The notes beneath the pieces were generated by a model, which made no database searches, was not told the origin of the DNA, and was given only the letters and a program-made list of their open reading frames with translations. DNA of 64,000 nt from a virus, in IMG/VR virus record IMGVR_UViG_3300034095_002552, positions 16,077 through 80,076 of that record, one strand, 5' to 3'. This document shows positions 17,053-25,720 of the stretch, one piece after another. The first letter of the stretch is position 1. Every line of letters begins with the position of its first letter. Both the position numbers and the translations under genes were made by a program.

Positions 17053-17111
17053 TCTAAAGCCTCATTAATTCTATTATTTTCTATTAGAGTAAGCTTAAAA
17101 AAAATGCCAAA

Positions 17112-19355
17112 TTAAAATAATTGACACGCACCTCCAGCACAAGCAACATTTTCCATAAGCTTAGTGTTATCTTCTTCTTCGTACATGGCAGTATAATCTA
17201 CATCCTTGTAAACTCTACTCAAATCTTCCCATAATTTATTGTTGTTTATGTCTTTCAAAAGATAAGTAAGTTCTTTGACATTATTCTGTAAATGTCTTTC
17301 GGCAAATTGTTTGGCTCTTCGAACCCAATCTTTTTGCAAGTTGTAATGAACCCATTCGGACTGCAATTTTTGCATTATTTCATCATTTAATTTTTCTGGT
17401 ACTTTTGGCTCTTGTACCTCAAAAACGCCCAAAGCAGCATCACAAGCTCGCCACAAATTGTTGTGAAATGCATGAAGTGCATCAACAATTAATCCAGAGG
17501 CAAAAATACAACCTTTTCCATATTTATCAACTATTTCATCAACCGTAAGAACTTTAGTGAAAGGAGCTTGTGGATAATCCAAATCTCCAGTAGAACCAAG
17601 CAAAGATATACCAGCAAAACTTTCACGATTTTCATAAATAAAATTTTCTACATCTTTCCATTCACTATCTTTAACATTAATCGTATTGCTAACATTATGA
17701 GACATCCAAGGATGCACACATTTTTCTGGCCTTTTACCAGCTTCAACCCAATTTTCTTGAACCAATTTGACTGTTTCAAGAAGCCGAACGGCAGAAATAT
17801 TATCTTTTGTGATTACATGTTCTGGCATTTCAATTAAAAAACTTATTACTTCATCAGTACCATTTGCACTCCATACTGAATTTTCAATAGCAGTAGGATT
17901 GTGATTTTTAAAATTCTGGATTGGAGTTTCATTAGCATTACTTTGAACTCTACGAATATATCTTCGTGCATGTGCAGGATGAATGCCACTGGATGTTCCA
18001 AGCAAACAACTTGCTGTTCCTTCTGGCTTTACACAGGTAGCTCTTGCTGCGATATTGATTCCAATTTTATTTGCTACCTCTTCATTGGTTTGAAGAACTA
18101 TACCAGCCATTTCACGAAGATTATTTTTATCCAAAGTTACGCTTGGATAATCCATGATTCCAGTTATGCTAACACCAAGAAGTGCTTCTCTTTTTATAAT
18201 AGATTCACTAACCTTTCCAAGATAATCAAAATCGGTATAACCAGCTTGTAAAGTTCCGATGATAGAAGCAACTTTGGCAGCTAAAGCAAAGTTCTCTTTA
18301 GTTTGTAATTTTGCACCATTTATAGTGCAAAGATTACAAGCTTGCCATCCAGAATTGCCTTGCTCATCATAACCGTATAAATTAATTTCAACACAAGGAT
18401 TAAATAAAGATTCAGTACTATGACTCCAAATAATACCAGGCTCACCAAATTGCCTAGTAGATTCAAACAAACGATGATAATCTTCTCTTCCTGTACTGTT
18501 TTTCAACAATAAAGCACTATTGTTAGATCTTGCTCTTTGTGGGTTTTCGTAATACCAATTTCCAATTTTAGCATTAAGCATTAATTCATCATCGACACTA
18601 AACATGGCCAAAGTTGCGCTGCGCCTAACGCCACCGCTAAGTACAGCATCAGAAGCATGCATCACTATGTCATATGCATCAATCGTTCTTAGTTTTTTAT
18701 TACCAGAATCAACAGAATTATTTAGGACTCCACGAATTTTTTCTAATGCTTTTTTAAGTGGCTCATGTCCTGGTGCTTTGCCTACACCATACGACAAAGA
18801 AGATCCTTTTGGTCTAATAGCAGAATAATCAAAAGTTACTTTTTTACCACGAAAATCAGAAAATTCTGAATGTGGAATATAGCTTGCAGTTAATACTCCA
18901 AGGGCATCTGACCATCCTTCTATACTATCATCAATTTTATAAATTTTTTCTTCTGACAAATCAGTTGATTTGGTAATGTAAAACTCTGGTAATTTATCAA
19001 CATGATGTCGTTGAACAGAAAATCCTGTTCCACAACCATTAAGTAAAAGCCAAGTGCATTCCTGAAAAAATCTAGGTCTATCACAGTAAGAACTAATGCA
19101 ATTATAAATTTTTGCATTACGCTTTAAAATTGGATCTCCACCAAACTGTAATGCTCTTTGACTACCAAGTGCTATTTTATCATGAACATGTTCAAATGCC
19201 CAATTAATATCATCTGCTGCCATTGGATATTTTGTAAGATGCATATTCTTGACACGATCAATAGCTTCATGCCAAGTTTCTCTTCTTCCTAATTCTTTGT
19301 TGTAACGAGCATAACGAGAAACAAATGTATAATCCGACAATGCTTTAGTTGACAT
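17112..19355 (-). CDS. nrdJ: Adenosylcobalamin-dependent (class II) ribonucleotide reductase
   Basis: 747 residues, the size of the monomeric Lactobacillus-type ribonucleoside-triphosphate reductase. Visible marks are NCISSYC (about 85-91), LLNGCGTGFSVQ, the SGGVRRSATLAMF loop, the radical-site motif FNPCVEINLYG followed by ACNLCTING, and a C-terminal redox pair CAGGACQLF. No radical-bearing small subunit is needed. It makes deoxyribonucleotides in the host cytoplasm but depends on host B12, which hints that the host makes or imports cobalamin. It lies upstream of pyrG, with a strong AGAGG ribosome site. Confidence 0.94.
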   Translation of the reverse strand: MSTKALSDYTFVSRYARYNKELGRRETWHEAIDRVKNMHLTKYPMAADDINWAFEHVHDKIALGSQRALQFGGDPILKRNAKIYNCISSYCDRPRFFQECTWLLLNGCGTGFSVQRHHVDKLPEFYITKSTDLSEEKIYKIDDSIEGWSDALGVLTASYIPHSEFSDFRGKKVTFDYSAIRPKGSSLSYGVGKAPGHEPLKKALEKIRGVLNNSVDSGNKKLRTIDAYDIVMHASDAVLSGGVRRSATLAMFSVDDELMLNAKIGNWYYENPQRARSNNSALLLKNSTGREDYHRLFESTRQFGEPGIIWSHSTESLFNPCVEINLYGYDEQGNSGWQACNLCTINGAKLQTKENFALAAKVASIIGTLQAGYTDFDYLGKVSESIIKREALLGVSITGIMDYPSVTLDKNNLREMAGIVLQTNEEVANKIGINIAARATCVKPEGTASCLLGTSSGIHPAHARRYIRRVQSNANETPIQNFKNHNPTAIENSVWSANGTDEVISFLIEMPEHVITKDNISAVRLLETVKLVQENWVEAGKRPEKCVHPWMSHNVSNTINVKDSEWKDVENFIYENRESFAGISLLGSTGDLDYPQAPFTKVLTVDEIVDKYGKGCIFASGLIVDALHAFHNNLWRACDAALGVFEVQEPKVPEKLNDEIMQKLQSEWVHYNLQKDWVRRAKQFAERHLQNNVKELTYLLKDINNNKLWEDLSRVYKDVDYTAMYEEEDNTKLMENVACAGGACQLF

Positions 19356-19428
19356 TTAACGCCTCTTTAGTTTAATCATGTTGGGAATATATCTAAGATA
19401 CAAACATCATTTTTTTTATATAAAACTT

Positions 19429-21453
19429 TTATTTTTTTAATTTAGTGAAACCATTTTGATGAATAAGATTTATAGTTTGAACTGTTTCTAGCATTTTTAT
19501 AAGATCTTTGTCATGTGTGGTTATAAAAACTTGTTTATCAGAAGACAATTCTTGAATCATGTTATAAATTCCCTGAACACCAAGAGGGTCAATATTTGTT
19601 GTGACTTCATCTAAAAAAACTAACGATGGAATAGTTCCAGAACTAATCATCATGACATCAGCAAACGCCTGAGATACCGCTAAATTCAATCTTCTTCTTT
19701 GTCCAGCAGACATGGCATGATAAACATAAGGATCGCCATCAACAGGGCTTCTTTCAATTATTTCATTAAATTCATTATCAAATCTTAAAGAAATTTTATT
19801 ATCAATTAAAAATTGCAACCAATAAGCAATTCTATTGTTTAGTTCTGGGATAATTCCATCAACAACTGTTTTTCTAATACCTTTTTCGCCAAATCCAAAT
19901 TGCCAATATTGATAATACTTAAGATTATCTTCTGCATCTTTGATGCTATCTTGTTTTTCTTTACACGATACTTTAGATTTTTCACAACTATCTTCATAAC
20001 TCGAAATTAAATCTTCATATGGTGACTTGCTTTTGTATTCGTTTATTTTTTCTCGTAATGAAACTTCCAATTGTTCAATTTGTTGGTTTAAAAGCAATTC
20101 ATAGCTATCTGCTTTCGGCTCCTTGATTTTTAGTAAATCAGAAACTAAACTTCTTAAACTTCTTATTTGAGTATTATTTGCTTCTACAATTTTTTCTTTC
20201 ATCGAGATGAAATCTTTTATTTTAACTTGTTTTTCATAAACATCTTTGGCTTCATTTGTTATTTTTTCTGCTTCAGAAACACAAATTTGCAATTCTTGAT
20301 TGTAAGAAGAAATTTCTTTCTCTTCTGAATTTATAACATGAAGTATATTTTTTTCATCTATAACACCATAACAATGATCGCATGTTGTTCCATGTTCATG
20401 ATTTTGCAAAGATTGAATGTGATTTTTCTTATTTTTAATCTTTTGTTGTCTATTGGAAATTTCTAATTTAATTACATCGCTTTTATTTCTAACATCTTGT
20501 GCCAATTCTTTTACTTTATCTTCTTTTGATTTTGCAACAATTATTTTACTTTTTTCATCTTCTATAATTTTTTCTAATTCATTTATATTTTCATTATGAG
20601 AAATTATTTCATTTTGAGCCTCACGATAAGCAAGCAATTCATCTCCATGAGTTGAATTTCCCAACTTTTCTTTTTTTGCATCAATTTGAACTTTTAAATT
20701 TTTAATTTCATTTTCTTTTTCTAATTTCCAACTACTGTCTTTATTTTTTGTTTGCTCCAATCTTTGATTGGCATCTTGTTCGTTGTTTTTAAAAATGTCA
20801 TATTCTTTACACATCATTTTAATTGATGCAGATGTCTCAGATGTTAGTTTTTTGGCTTTTTCTTGCTTTTCTCTATAAGAACAAAGAGATAGAAGGTTTT
20901 CAACTATTTCTCTTTTTACAGGCGTACTTGCCTCTAAAAAAGATATGCTTTGATCATCGCTAAAAATACAAATATTTACAAAAGCTTCATAAGTCAAACC
21001 AATAGCATCTTCAATTATCTTTTGTGTCTCATCCATAGAACCAGTTGTTAGTTCAGAAGCTTCATCGAATGTTAGACTTTCGTTTTCCCAAAATCTAAGA
21101 CTATTTTTCTTTCTTGTTCTTACAAGCTTGTATTTATCCCATTGTAATTCGATTTTACAGTCTTTTCCAATTAGGTTGTTTATTACAGCATCTTTGCTAA
21201 TGGCACTTGGTTTTTTTACTGTTTTGCCATACAAACCATATGAAATAATTTCTTGAAGAGAACTTTTTCCACTTCCATTTGAAGATATTTTAACTTCATC
21301 AGAAGACAAGTCATCTTCTGTCTCTTTGACATCTCTGTTTTCACCTCTAATAAAAACAATTTGCCCATAGTCCTCGAATTTTATTTCGATTCCTTCTGGG
21401 CCGAAACAAAGAAAGTTATATGCAGAAATTTTGTTGAATTTAAGTTTTTTCAT
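19429..21453 (-). CDS. 46: Recombination nuclease ATPase subunit, SbcC/Rad50-like (gp46)
   Basis: 674 residues in standard Rad50 order. Walker A GSGKSS is at 60-65, followed by long coiled coils (about 190-340 and 390-520). A zinc hook TTCDHCYG (CxxC) sits in the middle. Then come the ABC signature SAGQRRRLNLAV, Walker B SLVFLDE and a D-loop with TNIDPLG. With gp47 it resects DNA ends for recombination-dependent replication and helps degrade host DNA. It is the last gene of a four-gene unit; two GT-A-like genes separate it from gp47. Confidence 0.93.
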   Translation of the reverse strand: MKKLKFNKISAYNFLCFGPEGIEIKFEDYGQIVFIRGENRDVKETEDDLSSDEVKISSNGSGKSSLQEIISYGLYGKTVKKPSAISKDAVINNLIGKDCKIELQWDKYKLVRTRKKNSLRFWENESLTFDEASELTTGSMDETQKIIEDAIGLTYEAFVNICIFSDDQSISFLEASTPVKREIVENLLSLCSYREKQEKAKKLTSETSASIKMMCKEYDIFKNNEQDANQRLEQTKNKDSSWKLEKENEIKNLKVQIDAKKEKLGNSTHGDELLAYREAQNEIISHNENINELEKIIEDEKSKIIVAKSKEDKVKELAQDVRNKSDVIKLEISNRQQKIKNKKNHIQSLQNHEHGTTCDHCYGVIDEKNILHVINSEEKEISSYNQELQICVSEAEKITNEAKDVYEKQVKIKDFISMKEKIVEANNTQIRSLRSLVSDLLKIKEPKADSYELLLNQQIEQLEVSLREKINEYKSKSPYEDLISSYEDSCEKSKVSCKEKQDSIKDAEDNLKYYQYWQFGFGEKGIRKTVVDGIIPELNNRIAYWLQFLIDNKISLRFDNEFNEIIERSPVDGDPYVYHAMSAGQRRRLNLAVSQAFADVMMISSGTIPSLVFLDEVTTNIDPLGVQGIYNMIQELSSDKQVFITTHDKDLIKMLETVQTINLIHQNGFTKLKK

Positions 21454-21467
21454 TTTTGAAATGTAAT

Positions 21468-22259
21468 TTATTTTATAACCATTTGCAATATTGATTCAGC
21501 GAATTTTGTTCGATTCCATTGATGAAAAATACAAAACGGATAATTTTCATTTGACATTACTTTATTGTTTTCAATAGTAGGTTCAAAAATAAGAAATTTC
21601 TCTTTTAAAACCTCACCAGTTAAACAAAAAGAATCATGGTTTGGATTTGTAATGTGATACCTTGGATCTTCTTTAATCTTAGAAATTAAGAAATTTAACA
21701 CCGCTTGATCTGTACATTTATTATGAGAAAAACAATTGCTCCACATTAAAAAACAAAAATCAAAAATCAATGGATATTTACCACAACAAACTCCTGCATT
21801 AACAACTGGCCAATCTGTATAATTCTCAAGGGTTTCTCCAAAATCTACCTGCAAATTAAGTTGATCTTTCATGTTGAAAGGGGATTCTTTATGTAAAAAA
21901 CCCTCTTTGGTTAAGACCAACTGAATTTTTTCAGATTTTAAAATATCAAATGGATACTCTTGAATAAAAACATCTTTTGAATCAGAAATAAAAACCTTTT
22001 CATATGTTTTATTTTTTAAAAAATTCCAATAGGCCAACCATCGCTCGGTAAAAATCTTTTTTGTTTTTGTTTTGACAAATTCGATTCGACAATCATAATT
22101 TATAACAATTTTGTCTATGTATTTTTCTTCTAAAGAATCAGTTAAACAGACGAAATCATCACCTTTTTTGATTCGAGACACAGAATCAAAATAAACTTGA
22201 TAATACGGCCAAGTACTTTCATTTATTTTACTTGCCCATGTGAGAAATAAATTTTTCAT
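21468..22259 (-). CDS. GT-A-like glycosyltransferase family protein
   Basis: 263 residues. It begins with a Rossmann-like strand (KNLFLTWASK), then DDFVCLTDS and EKVFISDSKDVFIQEYP, where DSKD is a DxD-type metal site. NAGVCCGKYP follows, resembling the N-A-G acceptor-side motif of glycosyltransferase families such as GT8 or GT77. The C-terminus has FHQWNRT. Its ATG overlaps the preceding gene's stop (ATGA), so it is co-translated with gp47. Donor and acceptor are unknown. Confidence 0.7.
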   Translation of the reverse strand: MKNLFLTWASKINESTWPYYQVYFDSVSRIKKGDDFVCLTDSLEEKYIDKIVINYDCRIEFVKTKTKKIFTERWLAYWNFLKNKTYEKVFISDSKDVFIQEYPFDILKSEKIQLVLTKEGFLHKESPFNMKDQLNLQVDFGETLENYTDWPVVNAGVCCGKYPLIFDFCFLMWSNCFSHNKCTDQAVLNFLISKIKEDPRYHITNPNHDSFCLTGEVLKEKFLIFEPTIENNKVMSNENYPFCIFHQWNRTKFAESILQMVIK

Positions 22260-22978
22260 AAACTATCAGTAATCTCATGTTTATCTTTAGTGATCATTTT
22301 TAGCGACATCGATTGATACTTTTTTTCAAATTCTTTTTGCCACTTGCAATTTATTTCATGATATTTTTTTTGAAATGAAAAATCATGATTCTGGACACTA
22401 CTCATTGAAGATTTGATGTCTCCATGATAATGTAAAAACCCAACATCACTATCCGAGTTAATCCTAGCTGGTTCGGTGTAATTCCATTTGTTGGGAATAA
22501 ATTTAATGTCGTTTTCAGCAAGTCTGAAATATTCGATTGATGGATCAAATCCACAAAATCTTTCTAAGCTTTGAAATTTAGCAAATTTATCCCAAGCTTT
22601 GTTATCACCACACACAAATCCATCATTATTATTTTCTGTCCTCAAAAAGATAGAATCTTCCATTAATTCAAAAATTGGATTTATGTCGCAATTAAAATAT
22701 CCATCAAAATCAAAATACGCATATTGCCCTAAATTTTGATTTTGTATTTCAGAAATTTTTTCATATACGAAAGATCTTTTCTTTAAGATATTTTGTGTAT
22801 GAATTATGTTTATGTTATTATTTTCTAATTTATCAATAATTACTTTATTTTTAAATCCGAAAGCAATAAGAATTACCGTTCCTTTGAAATTACTTATTTC
22901 AAGCATAGACGAAATCCAAGGTACTCCAAACATATCGAAATAAGTTTCATCACACGCAGTAACAAGATATTGCTTCAT
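22256..22978 (-). CDS. Second GT-A-like glycosyltransferase family protein
   Basis: 240 residues from the ATG preceded by AGGAG; an in-frame TTG upstream is less likely. The opening MKQYLVTACDETYFDMFGVPWISSM is typical of GT8-like enzymes. QYAYFDFDGYFNCDI carries a DxD site at about residue 95. VCGDNKAWDKF and VGFLHYHGD supply further conserved-looking loops. It is translationally coupled to gp47 (ATGA) and to the next GT-like gene, so two sugar-transfer genes lie inside the recombination operon. The acceptor is unknown. Confidence 0.7.
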   Translation of the reverse strand: MKQYLVTACDETYFDMFGVPWISSMLEISNFKGTVILIAFGFKNKVIIDKLENNNINIIHTQNILKKRSFVYEKISEIQNQNLGQYAYFDFDGYFNCDINPIFELMEDSIFLRTENNNDGFVCGDNKAWDKFAKFQSLERFCGFDPSIEYFRLAENDIKFIPNKWNYTEPARINSDSDVGFLHYHGDIKSSMSSVQNHDFSFQKKYHEINCKWQKEFEKKYQSMSLKMITKDKHEITDSL

Positions 22979-24033
22979 TTGATCTCCTGTTCGCAAATTA
23001 ATTTCCCAATTTTCACAAGCTTTTCCTTATCCAAACCATTAGTACCAACTAAATCAACATATTGCTCAATCATTTCTTCTTCTTTGAACAAAATAGACTT
23101 AGCATCATCGATCAATTGTTTTTCTATGTTTCTTTTTTGCTGTCTAATTTCCAAAGATCCCAAATCTTTATCCTTAGATATTTCTTTCCTCATATCAATT
23201 AGATCGGCACCAGATAAGCTTTCTACAATAACTCTAACAAAATTTTTAGACAAATCATATTTATCAATTTCATCTGCTCTTAAAACAAGATGTTTTGGAG
23301 AAAAGTTATTTGTTATATATTTTATTTTAGCGTTATCACAATCAAACGCAATGATGTGTTTATCTTGAAATGCTTCTCCAAATGATAATTGTAACGGAGA
23401 TCCAATATATTCAATGTTTGGTTCTAAGATTTGCTGACAGTGATAATGCCCCAAGAAAACCTTTTGGTAATTAGAAAATATATTTGCTCCTATTTTCACC
23501 ATCTCTCCATCATGCTCTATCGCAACATCTGCCACTGAACTTCCATGCAAAATAGCACCATCAACAGCCAAATGACCAAGAGCGTATTGGAAACTTCCAT
23601 CTTCTTTTTTAAGACTTTCAATCGCTTTAATTGGATCATGAGTAAATGGAATCAAATCCCAATATGAATTTTCTATTTTCATTCTGGTTGGTTGATCTAT
23701 GATCGTAATATTTGGCAAAGAAGAAAATGGCATTACACTACTGATAGATGTCTGTTCGTTAAACCACAAATCATGATTTCCCAAAACAAGATACAAATGA
23801 AATTGATTGGTTGGCAACCATTTCATCAATATCTCAAAAGTTTTCTGATATGTGTATACATCTATTTTTTGACGATCATGAAAAAGATCGCCACCAAATA
23901 ATATTGTTTTTATTTTTTCATTTTTTGCTGTTTCGAAAACCCAGTCTAAAACTTGCAAACAATCCTTAAGTCTTTCTTGTGATCTTTTGTGCGGATTGAT
24001 ATGAATGTCTGTAAATATAAGAACTGTTGACAT
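22975..24033 (-). CDS. 47: Recombination nuclease catalytic subunit, SbcD/Mre11-like (gp47)
   Basis: 352 residues. The start is set by GGAGGAGATC before ATG. All phosphoesterase motifs are in order: TDIHIN (8-13), GGDLFHDR (about 48), VLGNHDLW (about 83), a GHLAVDG motif, and FLGHYHCQ (about 197). These residues hold the two manganese ions of the Mre11 active site. It works with the gp46-like ATPase in DNA end resection. It heads a compact four-gene unit joined by start-stop overlaps. Confidence 0.93.
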   Translation of the reverse strand: MSTVLIFTDIHINPHKRSQERLKDCLQVLDWVFETAKNEKIKTILFGGDLFHDRQKIDVYTYQKTFEILMKWLPTNQFHLYLVLGNHDLWFNEQTSISSVMPFSSLPNITIIDQPTRMKIENSYWDLIPFTHDPIKAIESLKKEDGSFQYALGHLAVDGAILHGSSVADVAIEHDGEMVKIGANIFSNYQKVFLGHYHCQQILEPNIEYIGSPLQLSFGEAFQDKHIIAFDCDNAKIKYITNNFSPKHLVLRADEIDKYDLSKNFVRVIVESLSGADLIDMRKEISKDKDLGSLEIRQQKRNIEKQLIDDAKSILFKEEEMIEQYVDLVGTNGLDKEKLVKIGKLICEQEIK

Positions 24034-24095
24034 GATCTCCTCCAAAAAATATAAATTAAACTATATTTGAAGAATTATCAAGCCTTATGACTGTA

Positions 24096-24383
24096 TTATT
24101 TTTTGCTTTCTTTAGGATTAAATAATTTTTTAAGTGCGTCCCAGACATTACTAGATTTAATTTTAGTTGCTGGTGGAGTTTGTGTTCCTCCAGCACCACC
24201 ACCCATCGGAGGCCCACCCATTGGAGGTCCGCCCATTGGAGGAGGCCCACCCATTGGAGGTCCGCCCATTGGAGGAGGCCCACCCATTGGAGGAGATCCG
24301 CCAGCAGGAGGCCCACCAGCAGGTGGAGGTGCTGGTGCATCTTCATTTAATTTGAATTTAACATAATTAACAAATGTTCTCAT
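24096..24383 (-). CDS. Gly/Pro/Met repeat protein with capsid-targeting-like N-terminus
   Basis: 95 residues. The N-terminus MRTFVNYVKFKLNE ends in L-N-E, the kind of site cleaved by T4-type prohead proteases after capsid-targeting sequences. Residues 18-66 are repeats of G-P-P-M-G-G units, and a short basic helix (VWDALKKLFNP) closes the protein. The DNA repeat is G/C-rich and unlike its AT-rich surroundings. It may be an internal head protein or a flexible linker protein. A TATAAATA motif stands 26 nt upstream. Confidence 0.68.
   Translation of the reverse strand: MRTFVNYVKFKLNEDAPAPPPAGGPPAGGSPPMGGPPPMGGPPMGGPPPMGGPPMGGPPMGGGAGGTQTPPATKIKSSNVWDALKKLFNPKESKK
24180..24320. repeat. G/C-rich tandem repeat encoding GGPPMGG units
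   Basis: About eight imperfect 15-18 bp units of the type CCCATTGGAGG(A/T)... lie within the minus-strand Gly/Pro/Met gene. Units are nearly identical at the DNA level, so length variation by slippage or recombination is expected. Confidence 0.85.
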
Positions 24384-24397
24384 GCTAATATGTATGA

Positions 24398-24649
24398 TTA
24401 AAGCTTACTATTTATAACCTCTAAATATTGCATCAATTTACTTTCTTCTTTTATTGGTTTTATGCCTCTTTCGTCACAAAATTCTAACAAATGAGAAAAA
24501 GACTTTCTATCGATTTTAGGACCACCTTCTATGATGCCTTTTCTTTTAAGTTTTTCGGCATAAAGAAAAGCGTTTACAACATTGGCAAATATTTGCAAAT
24601 CCTCATCTGAATAATTTTCATAATTATTTAAGTTTAAATTTGTTAACAT
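24398..24649 (-). CDS. Unknown small helical protein, 83 aa
   Basis: Start chosen at the ATG after AAGGAAATTT rather than an upstream TTG. The protein is helical with a conserved-looking basic stretch (KLKRKGIIEGGPKIDRKSFSHLLEF). No family was recognised. It is divergent from the next plus-strand gene with a 75-bp AT-rich gap. Confidence 0.68.
   Translation of the reverse strand: MLTNLNLNNYENYSDEDLQIFANVVNAFLYAEKLKRKGIIEGGPKIDRKSFSHLLEFCDERGIKPIKEESKLMQYLEVINSKL
24409..24416 (-). promoter_or_regulatory. TATAAATA, candidate T4-type late promoter
   Basis: The octamer on the minus strand is followed by AGTAAGC and lies 26 nt before the ATG of the Gly/Pro/Met gene. The gp55-like sigma factor makes late promoters of this kind likely, but the octamer is expected to occur by chance in DNA this AT-rich. 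Confidence 0.4.
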
Positions 24650-24724
24650 AAATTTCCTTATCAAAAAATTAGTGTAATTAAAAATTAACAGAATTTTTTG
24701 AAAATGTAAACAACTAAATAACTT

Positions 24725-25393
24725 ATGATAAAAAACGAATCATTTGGATTTGCTCCATATATTGGCCCTTGCAAAGACACCGATAACTATCAAATTGTCG
24801 GTGCTTGTAGCGATCAGCTTTCATCAAAGCAAATTAAAAAAGCAAGAAATGGCGAGAGATCCATCAAAAAAACAAAATACAAAAAATCAGGCATTCCAAA
24901 TGAATCGTTTTTAAATTATTGCAAATTAAGAGATTTTCAAGAACAAGAACAACAGCAGCAACCGCAACCGCAACCGCAGCAAGTAACATCCCCAGAAGAA
25001 ATAAAACAAGGCCAAGAAGAAATTCCTACAGAAGAAAAACCAAAAATGTGGAGTGGTAAAAAAAAAGAAGTATTGAACTATTGGAAAAATCTATCAAAAG
25101 AAGTCGATAATAAAGAAAGTCCAATTTTGGCCAATCCAATACCATATAAATATAAAGGATCTACATATAACAAAGACGGAGTAAGATTAACTGGTAGTTC
25201 CACATTTATAAATTCAGTTCTTCCAAAATTAAAAGATATGATTTCCTACGAAGGTAAAAACTCCAAGCTTTCTTTAATTTACAAAGAAATAACACCAGAA
25301 GAAGATTTAAAAATCGGAAATCGTTCTTTCGCTTTATATATAAAAACAAAAGAACGAGGCCCAAAAGCAAAGGAAAGATATGGCAAAGCCTAA
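24725..25393 (+). CDS. Unknown protein with Gln/Pro linker, 222 aa
   Basis: Two regions are joined by a low-complexity linker of Q, P and E (about residues 75-105). The N-terminal part is basic (QIKKARNGERSIKKTKYKKS) and has two cysteines; the C-terminal part is a mixed alpha/beta domain with SFALYIKTKERGP. No family was recognised. A CTAAATA motif lies just upstream in place of a ribosome site. The following gene begins inside its last codons. Confidence 0.68.
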   Translation: MIKNESFGFAPYIGPCKDTDNYQIVGACSDQLSSKQIKKARNGERSIKKTKYKKSGIPNESFLNYCKLRDFQEQEQQQQPQPQPQQVTSPEEIKQGQEEIPTEEKPKMWSGKKKEVLNYWKNLSKEVDNKESPILANPIPYKYKGSTYNKDGVRLTGSSTFINSVLPKLKDMISYEGKNSKLSLIYKEITPEEDLKIGNRSFALYIKTKERGPKAKERYGKA

Positions 25394-25634
25394 AGAAACT
25401 AAGAAATCATCAAGTAAAGTTGACACTAACTTACAAAAAGCAATTATCGATATCGCTTCTGGCTTAGAAAAATCATTCAAGAAGTTTTCACGCAATACCA
25501 GAGAAAAGGCATGGAAGAGAATCACAAGTGCCGATGGAGAAAAAGAAGTTAAAAAAATATTACAAGATCCAGAAAGACAACTTAGCATTTTTGCAAAATT
25601 AACTTTCAAAGAGTGGATTTCCCTAAACGCCTAA
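25380..25634 (+). CDS. Small basic helical protein ending in LTFKEWISLNA
   Basis: 84 residues, lysine-rich and helical; it starts 14 bp before the previous stop. The C-terminal TFKEWISL echoes the FKEW/FKQF motif at the N-termini of three other proteins in this window. The function is unknown; DNA binding is possible from the charge. Confidence 0.68.
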   Translation: MAKPKETKKSSSKVDTNLQKAIIDIASGLEKSFKKFSRNTREKAWKRITSADGEKEVKKILQDPERQLSIFAKLTFKEWISLNA

Positions 25635-25720
25635 ATTGACCAATTTGTTAACTTTTAAATTATAATTCACATATTGTTTAGTATAATCCTTTATGCTATA
25701 TTGCTACTGTATTATCGCAT

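Noticed and set aside
24103-24366. Plus-strand Gly/Pro/Ile repeat frame opposite the GGPPMGG gene
   Set aside because: The minus-strand frame has a plausible start and a targeting-like N-terminus; the plus frame is a shadow of the G/C-rich repeat.
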